Positions 59,401 through 64,000 of a stretch of 64,000 nt of DNA are shown here, one piece after another. Location of the stretch: NCBI GenBank assembly GCA_021234535.1, contig CM037839.1, positions 27,791,475 through 27,855,474 of the forward strand, in the 5' to 3' direction. Numbering within the stretch: the stretch's first letter is position 1; every line of letters begins with the position of its first letter. The position numbers were made by a program, and so were the translations under genes. The notes under the pieces were generated by a model, which was not told the DNA's origin, ran no database searches, and saw only the letters and a list, made by a program, of their open reading frames with translations. Source of the stretch: Stichopus chloronotus. Taxonomy: Eukaryota > Echinodermata > Holothuroidea > Aspidochirotida > Stichopodidae.

Positions 59401-62400
59401 TCCATGGCTAGCACAATCCATAAATAATAAAAAGACTTACCTTAAACTTCATGTACTGGTAACCATGGACAATTTTAAAAACTGATTAAATTGCTACAAA
59501 TACATCTGGCTTCAAGAGTTGTAAGGTGAGGCCTTTGTAGTCTTTCGTCATATGTAGGGTTGTGTAACCCCAGGATCATTTTTGTGAATCTTCTTTGCAT
59601 GTTTCCAAATAATATTATGGCCTGCAGTCGAGACCTCCATGCTTTAATTACACATTCTAAGTGAGGGTGAGCAAGGGATTTATACAGCCTGGGAAGAATA
59701 TCCTTTTATGTGACAAATAGTTCTCTTACTCATCTCAAGAATTTGGTTTGAAGAATCAGCAGCTTTTGCTCATTGTTGACTAAAACTTCTTACTAATCAG
59801 GAATCCTAAATTGTTTTCTTCAGTTGCAGTTTCAGCACAAGAATCATCCATGCAGTGGTTGCACCAAGGGGGGGGGGGGGGGGGGTATAGGGGGATTTAC
59901 CCCCAGTCAGAGCCTTTTTCCCCCAGTTCCCCCCCCCCCCCTTCAGCTGAAGTGACCTGAAAAATACAATGTTTATCCCCTGTTTATATTCATACTTTTG
60001 CTTTTACCTTCCTGTTCTAGGAAGTCCATGATACTTAATTTTTCGCCCAGAGATATGCTAAATCCTCAGAGCTTTTGGGGGCTTTACCCACTGGGGCTTT
60101 GCTACTAGACCCCACCAGTGTCCCCAAGATGGGTTCCTGGACCCCACTCACTAAGCTTGCGCTCCGTGCTTGTTTTTGCACTACCCCCAAAACTTTTTGC
60201 CACCCAGCAGTTTCTTTTGCCCTCCTCCCCCCCCCCACCAATCTAAACTCCTGGTGCTGCCACTGAAACATTTTCCTGTGGCTAGCATTCGATACAAACA
60301 CATTTCTCTCCAGTGATTAAAAACATAAACACTCCTCATACCAGTCTACCATTGTGTTGAGAACTTGAGATCATCTAATGAGATGCTTGCAACTGCTGAT
60401 GAGGCAATAGTCAAAATTTTGGTGTCTTTGGTAAATTGCAAGACATTACTATCTATATTGTCATCTCTAAGTCATTAATATAAATAAGAAACAAAGTCTG
60501 CCATAAAGGAGAGCTCTGAGGAATGTACACTGCAAAGTCCATGGGATGTATCTTACGTATGTGACAACTTAAAAGTAAGTAATTTACAAGTGGATATTTG
60601 ATGGTTAAATCTGATCCATTAGTGCCTCTGATGTTTTCATTGCTGGCCCTTTTGAGTGTTTGAAAAAGTGTGACTTGGAAGTTGGCATGATAAAGTGCTC
60701 CAAATTGCATTAACTGAATTTTATCTTCATTTCTGTCTTACACATCAGAAAAAATACTGGTTGTGCTGAGAGATGGAAGGACTCTTATTGGTTTCCTAAG
60801 GTCTGTGGACCAATTTGGTAAGTTTCGATCTTATTGACAGCCAGAATTTTATGGGTAATCATCTAAGGCTGTTTGGAAAACTGGTTTTGATTTGAAAACT
60901 GGTTTCTATTCGTTTTTTGGAATTTTCAAGAAACCGAAAAACAGGTCACTTAGAAAAAACCGGTTTGCAAGCTATCGTGATTTTTTTTCCATTTCATATT
61001 TTACTTTGATAAGGCATTCCACACTTTTCAATGGAAAGTTTCTACTTATTGCTGGTGTGTTGAAGGATTTGTCGAAAAACTTGAGTTTTCGTTTAACTTT
61101 TGACCAACAGTTGTGCGAATTCTGAACTCCGTGTGCGTACGTAAGTGCGTTATGCATATGGTCAGAGTAGATTTTGGAAAAACCAGTTTTGATTTAAAAA
61201 CTGGTTTTCACGGCCACCAAAACCGGTTTCCAATTTTTTTCTAACCGTCACAGCCTTATAATCATCCCTATAAGCATACATGATATGTTAATAATAATTC
61301 AGGCCTTAAAGGGCAGTCATTTTACGACACTAAGAGACCACATAAGTGTGGAGGATGTCTGTGGCTTGTAAATTACAACTTCGTGTCGAGTGACTACCAA
61401 CTTAGCAATTTTGGATCAAATTTGGTGTCTTTTTTTACAAGGTCAGTTCGGTATCAAGGTCAGTCTAATTGCAGATGAAACCTTTAACCTGCCATGTGCT
61501 TACTTACAAAAGAATTACCGTGACTGACAAAAGAGCTTGTAATAAAGTAATCAATTTGATTGCTTATTGCTGCTACTAATGTTCATTTTCTGTCTTTGTA
61601 TGTAATTTTGCATGTCCGTGGAACTCTTCGCCTGGAATGACTGAATCTCGCATGTTATGAAGGGTGTCATTACTCATGTAGAAGAATTTATCAAACAAAC
61701 CAACATCTGAAATCCCTAAAGTTGTGATTTCAAACTTTGTATCTTTGTATATCTTAAGTAGGCTCAGTTTTGTTGAAAAGCGGTATTTTTATGATTGTAC
61801 TTTCTTTGCATCTCTGCAGCTAATCTCGTTCTCCATAGGACGATAGAGAGGATTTATGTTGGCAAACAGTATGGTGACATACCCAGAGGAATTTTTGTGG
61901 TACGCGGTGAAAATGTTGAACTATTGGGCGAAATAGTAAGTTTTAAGCCTCTTTATCCTTTTTCATATCTTAACTAACATTTGATAACCGAAGTGCTTAG
62001 AATTCTACAACTCTGTCTTCAACTTTTGGAACCAGACTTATTGAGGTCAGAACAAAGTTCTGTTGTTTAACTAATCATGGAATTTGTTTTATCCATCACA
62101 ATTAGTCTTAGGTTTGGAGGGCCCCTTCCACTGTAATTTCTTTTACCTATTGTTTGCATCAGGTCCAAGATCTTGGTTCAGGATACATGTTGTCCACACT
62201 CGGTCTGACATCTGAAAGTATTAACTTCTGTTGCGCTATGAGTATGTTGTAAAGAGATCAAATAACATTTTGCTTTGCACATAAATATAACACTATGTAT
62301 CTTACATAACGACATGACATTGAAATTGTTCTTAGTTTCATATATGTATGCTGAATCTTGTCACATGCACAGTGTATGTCATGGAACTTTTTATCCAGGT

Positions 62401-63650
62401 AGCAATGTCAGGCACTTTCGCACTCATATACCTGGCACAAACACTACTTTTAACCACTTCATACTACTCCTCACCTTGAAGGACACTTATTGGTCAGCTC
62501 AAAGGGTGTTATCTATGACAAGTATGGTTCAGTCAACCAGTGGCTTATGAATTCTCTCGGTCCGTGTAATTTTCTTGTGCTTTATGACACTCAGTTGCAT
62601 TTTGTCATAAATTTCTGCATCATTTTTGTCACCCTTGTATTATTTCAAGTGTTGATGTCTGAAAATAGAGGTCAAATTAAGTCACTTCTAGATTAACGTG
62701 TTAATAATTGGTGAAAATGGTAAAATAATTACTGTTAGTTATCAAATTTGTTTAATTTCATCTCACATAATGTTTCTTCTTTATTGTGATTTTGAGCTGT
62801 AACCAAATCGATACAAATTAGTTGGTTTGGGGTTTGACCCCCAGCCATGTGATGTCACAGTATGATGCATTTTCCTTCCAATAGTTCTTGCATCTGAACT
62901 GACATTGTGAAGAAAATATTCCAAATTTGATCTCAAATTGTTGAGTTGGTAGTGACCTGACATGAAATCGTAATGTATATAGCCACAGGCTTCCTCCACA
63001 TGTTTGCGGTGGTTTATTGATCATTATAAAATAACTGCCCTACATGGCCTTTTGTTAGGTGGTACTTCATTTATCCCTACATCTGTAAACAAATAATTTA
63101 TTGCTAATTGCACAGTTGTTGGTGAAGTATTGCCAAATCTACAGTCTTGGACAAAATACCGTGGGACACCCCGCTCCCCCTTTCAATGTTGTAATATAGG
63201 ATTACTGTTCAAAGTGTACATTCACTCCTGTAACTCAACTTTGGACAGGGGCGCAAGGTTTCATGTTATCGACTCACATAAAATTTTGTGTTATATTTGC
63301 AACATATGACAAAGTCTCTCAACAATTTTTTTCAAGATTGTAGGTCACTGTGATCATCTTTGAGAGAAGATCCAACACATTCAGGCAGTTGAGGTCAAAG
63401 GTCATTAAAAAAACGTCATTCGTTTTCTTGTCCTGTTTATTTATTTCTTTATTTATTTTTGCCTCTCTTGTTAAAGGATTTAAAGAATGAAGGAAACTTA
63501 CCATTGGAGGAAGTGTCAGTAGAGGACATACTTCAAGCACAAAGACTGGAACAGCAGAAAAAACAAGATGAACAGAAGAAGCACAACAAGAATCTCCTGG
63601 AGAGAGGTTTGCAACCTCATGCTGAAGGAACAGCTGATGATTTTACATGA
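56405..63650 (+). CDS. LSM1: LSM1, Sm-like mRNA-decay protein
   Basis: Four exons: 56405-56459, 60749-60817, 61820-61935 and 63477-63650, for 137 residues (human LSM1 has 133). Exon 1 encodes [18 protein letters not shown]; the split Lys codon then joins exon 2 ([20 protein letters not shown]). Exon 3 has Sm motif 2, [19 protein letters not shown] (residues 62-80). Exon 4 is the charged helical tail, [19 protein letters not shown]. Known role: LSM1 is the cytoplasm-specific subunit of the Lsm1-7 ring, which binds oligoadenylated mRNA 3' ends with Pat1 and promotes decapping in P-bodies. The intron 1 donor is GTTACG, weak but the only one that keeps frame. The gene looks intact, and the start is the Met matching the family N-terminus. 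Confidence 0.96.
56460..59440. other. LSM1 intron 1, first part, no further gene seen
   Basis: This intronic DNA precedes the LINE remnant. I find no domain, RNA gene or clear element. The open frame at 57153-57344 has no recognisable content. Confidence 0.5.
59450..60710 (-). pseudogene. Decayed LINE on the minus strand, split by a MITE
   Basis: Read on the minus strand: [14 protein letters not shown] (about 60500), [16 protein letters not shown] (about 60440; the reverse-transcriptase FADD motif has become FTKD), [20 protein letters not shown] (about 59800) and [20 protein letters not shown] (about 59640). The last piece continues to [20 protein letters not shown]. This is the order of a CR1/Jockey-type reverse transcriptase with stops and frameshifts. 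A G/C-rich insert interrupts it at 59857-60264. Inactive. Confidence 0.8.
59857..60264. mobile_element. MITE-like insert in the LINE remnant
   Basis: It begins CAGTGGTTGCACCA and ends TGGTGCTGCCACTG, imperfect inverted ends of the hAT type. It contains a long G run (59870-59885) and C runs. I could not match flanking duplications, so one flank may have changed. The open frames across it on both strands are artefacts. Confidence 0.6.
60864..61258. mobile_element. hAT-type MITE in LSM1 intron 2
   Basis: It begins TAAGGCTGT and ends ACAGCCTTA. The flanks are TAATCATC at 60856-60863 and 61259-61266, an exact 8-bp duplication. Inside, AAACTGGTTTT and its complement recur near both ends. It starts 46 bp after the donor of exon 60749-60817. 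Confidence 0.88.
63142..63340. mobile_element. Mariner-type MITE with TA ends, copy 2
   Basis: It starts CAGTCTTGGACAAA after TA (63140-63141) and ends TTCAAGATTG before TA (63341-63342). It is the reverse-orientation relative of 32528-32725, with nearly the same length. It lies in the last LSM1 intron, about 135 bp before the final exon. Confidence 0.72.
63392..63404 (+). promoter_or_regulatory. Perfect DR1-type sequence
   Basis: AGGTCAAAGGTCA is the direct repeat with one-base spacing bound by RXR/HNF4-type nuclear receptors. It lies 72 bp before the last LSM1 exon. It is probably a stray piece of the GGTCA repeat family rather than a selected site. Confidence 0.35.
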
Positions 63651-64000
63651 GCTGGAGGATGAATCAAGATGTCTGGAGGCAGGTTGCTCCCAGTGCTGAG
63701 CCATCTCAAAAGACAAACAAAGGAAGAAGAAACTACAAAATGCTCCATGGAGGACACTGCTACTGTAGGAAGATGATACATCAAAAAAAGATGAAAGTAT
63801 TTTCCTCTGGTTTATTCCTGAGTTTCAAACTTAATAGTAATGATGAAATATTCATAGTAAGAAAGTGCTGTTGAAAACAATTAATGAAACAAATGTTTCT
63901 CTGATGGGTTCATCTAAGTTGATAAGCTGCTACATGAAAGGACTCTATATTTGACACCATTCTTAGTTGCATACGAGAAGATCCTGTGCTTATATTGAAT

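Overview
This is a nuclear genomic window from an animal, most likely a marine invertebrate deuterostome. It is AT-rich, with split genes, GT-AG introns of 1-13 kb, many foldback DNA transposons, LINE fragments and minisatellites. I cannot name the species; an echinoderm is a guess from the overall look, not a demonstration. Three protein-coding genes can be supported, and all were rebuilt by hand from splice signals and reading phase.

Region 1 (about 1.7-34.1 kb, plus strand): a long chimeric gene. It encodes a KMT5A/SETD8-like SET domain (exon end near 1790, exon 4181-4334, start of exon 17745-22481). In the same uninterrupted exon follow acidic repeats, three tandem Ser/Lys-rich repeats of about 123 residues, two Cys/His clusters, and a tyrosine-recombinase (integrase-fold) domain. 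Small acidic exons, a Myb/SANT-like exon (25887-26102) and a basic tail (30404-30466, 31798-31885, 34089-34122) complete it. The recombinase is interrupted by a frameshift at about 22207, just before its last three catalytic residues. The 13.4 kb intron between the SET exons holds a 108-bp minisatellite array, a 0.76 kb direct duplication and several MITEs with perfect target-site duplications.

Region 2 (34.1-40.4 kb): intergenic space between convergent genes, with polyadenylation signals and no recognised gene.

Region 3 (40.4-50.5 kb, minus strand): a complete seven-exon RAD23 gene (416 residues; UBL, UBA1, XPC-binding, UBA2). Its introns hold a piggyBac-type MITE and a dead LINE.

Region 4 (50.5-56.4 kb): intergenic space between the divergent RAD23 and LSM1 genes. 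It is packed with repeats: small MITEs, a minisatellite containing nuclear-receptor DR1-like sequences, a palindrome-rich element, and a 916-bp MITE ending about 170 bp before the LSM1 start codon.

Region 5 (56.4-63.7 kb, plus strand): a complete four-exon LSM1 gene (137 residues). Its introns hold a decayed LINE split by a MITE, a hAT-type MITE and a mariner-type MITE.

RAD23 (ubiquitin/proteasome shuttle and repair) and LSM1 (mRNA decay) are ordinary housekeeping genes with no visible functional link. The SET-recombinase-Myb gene is the unusual content of the window.
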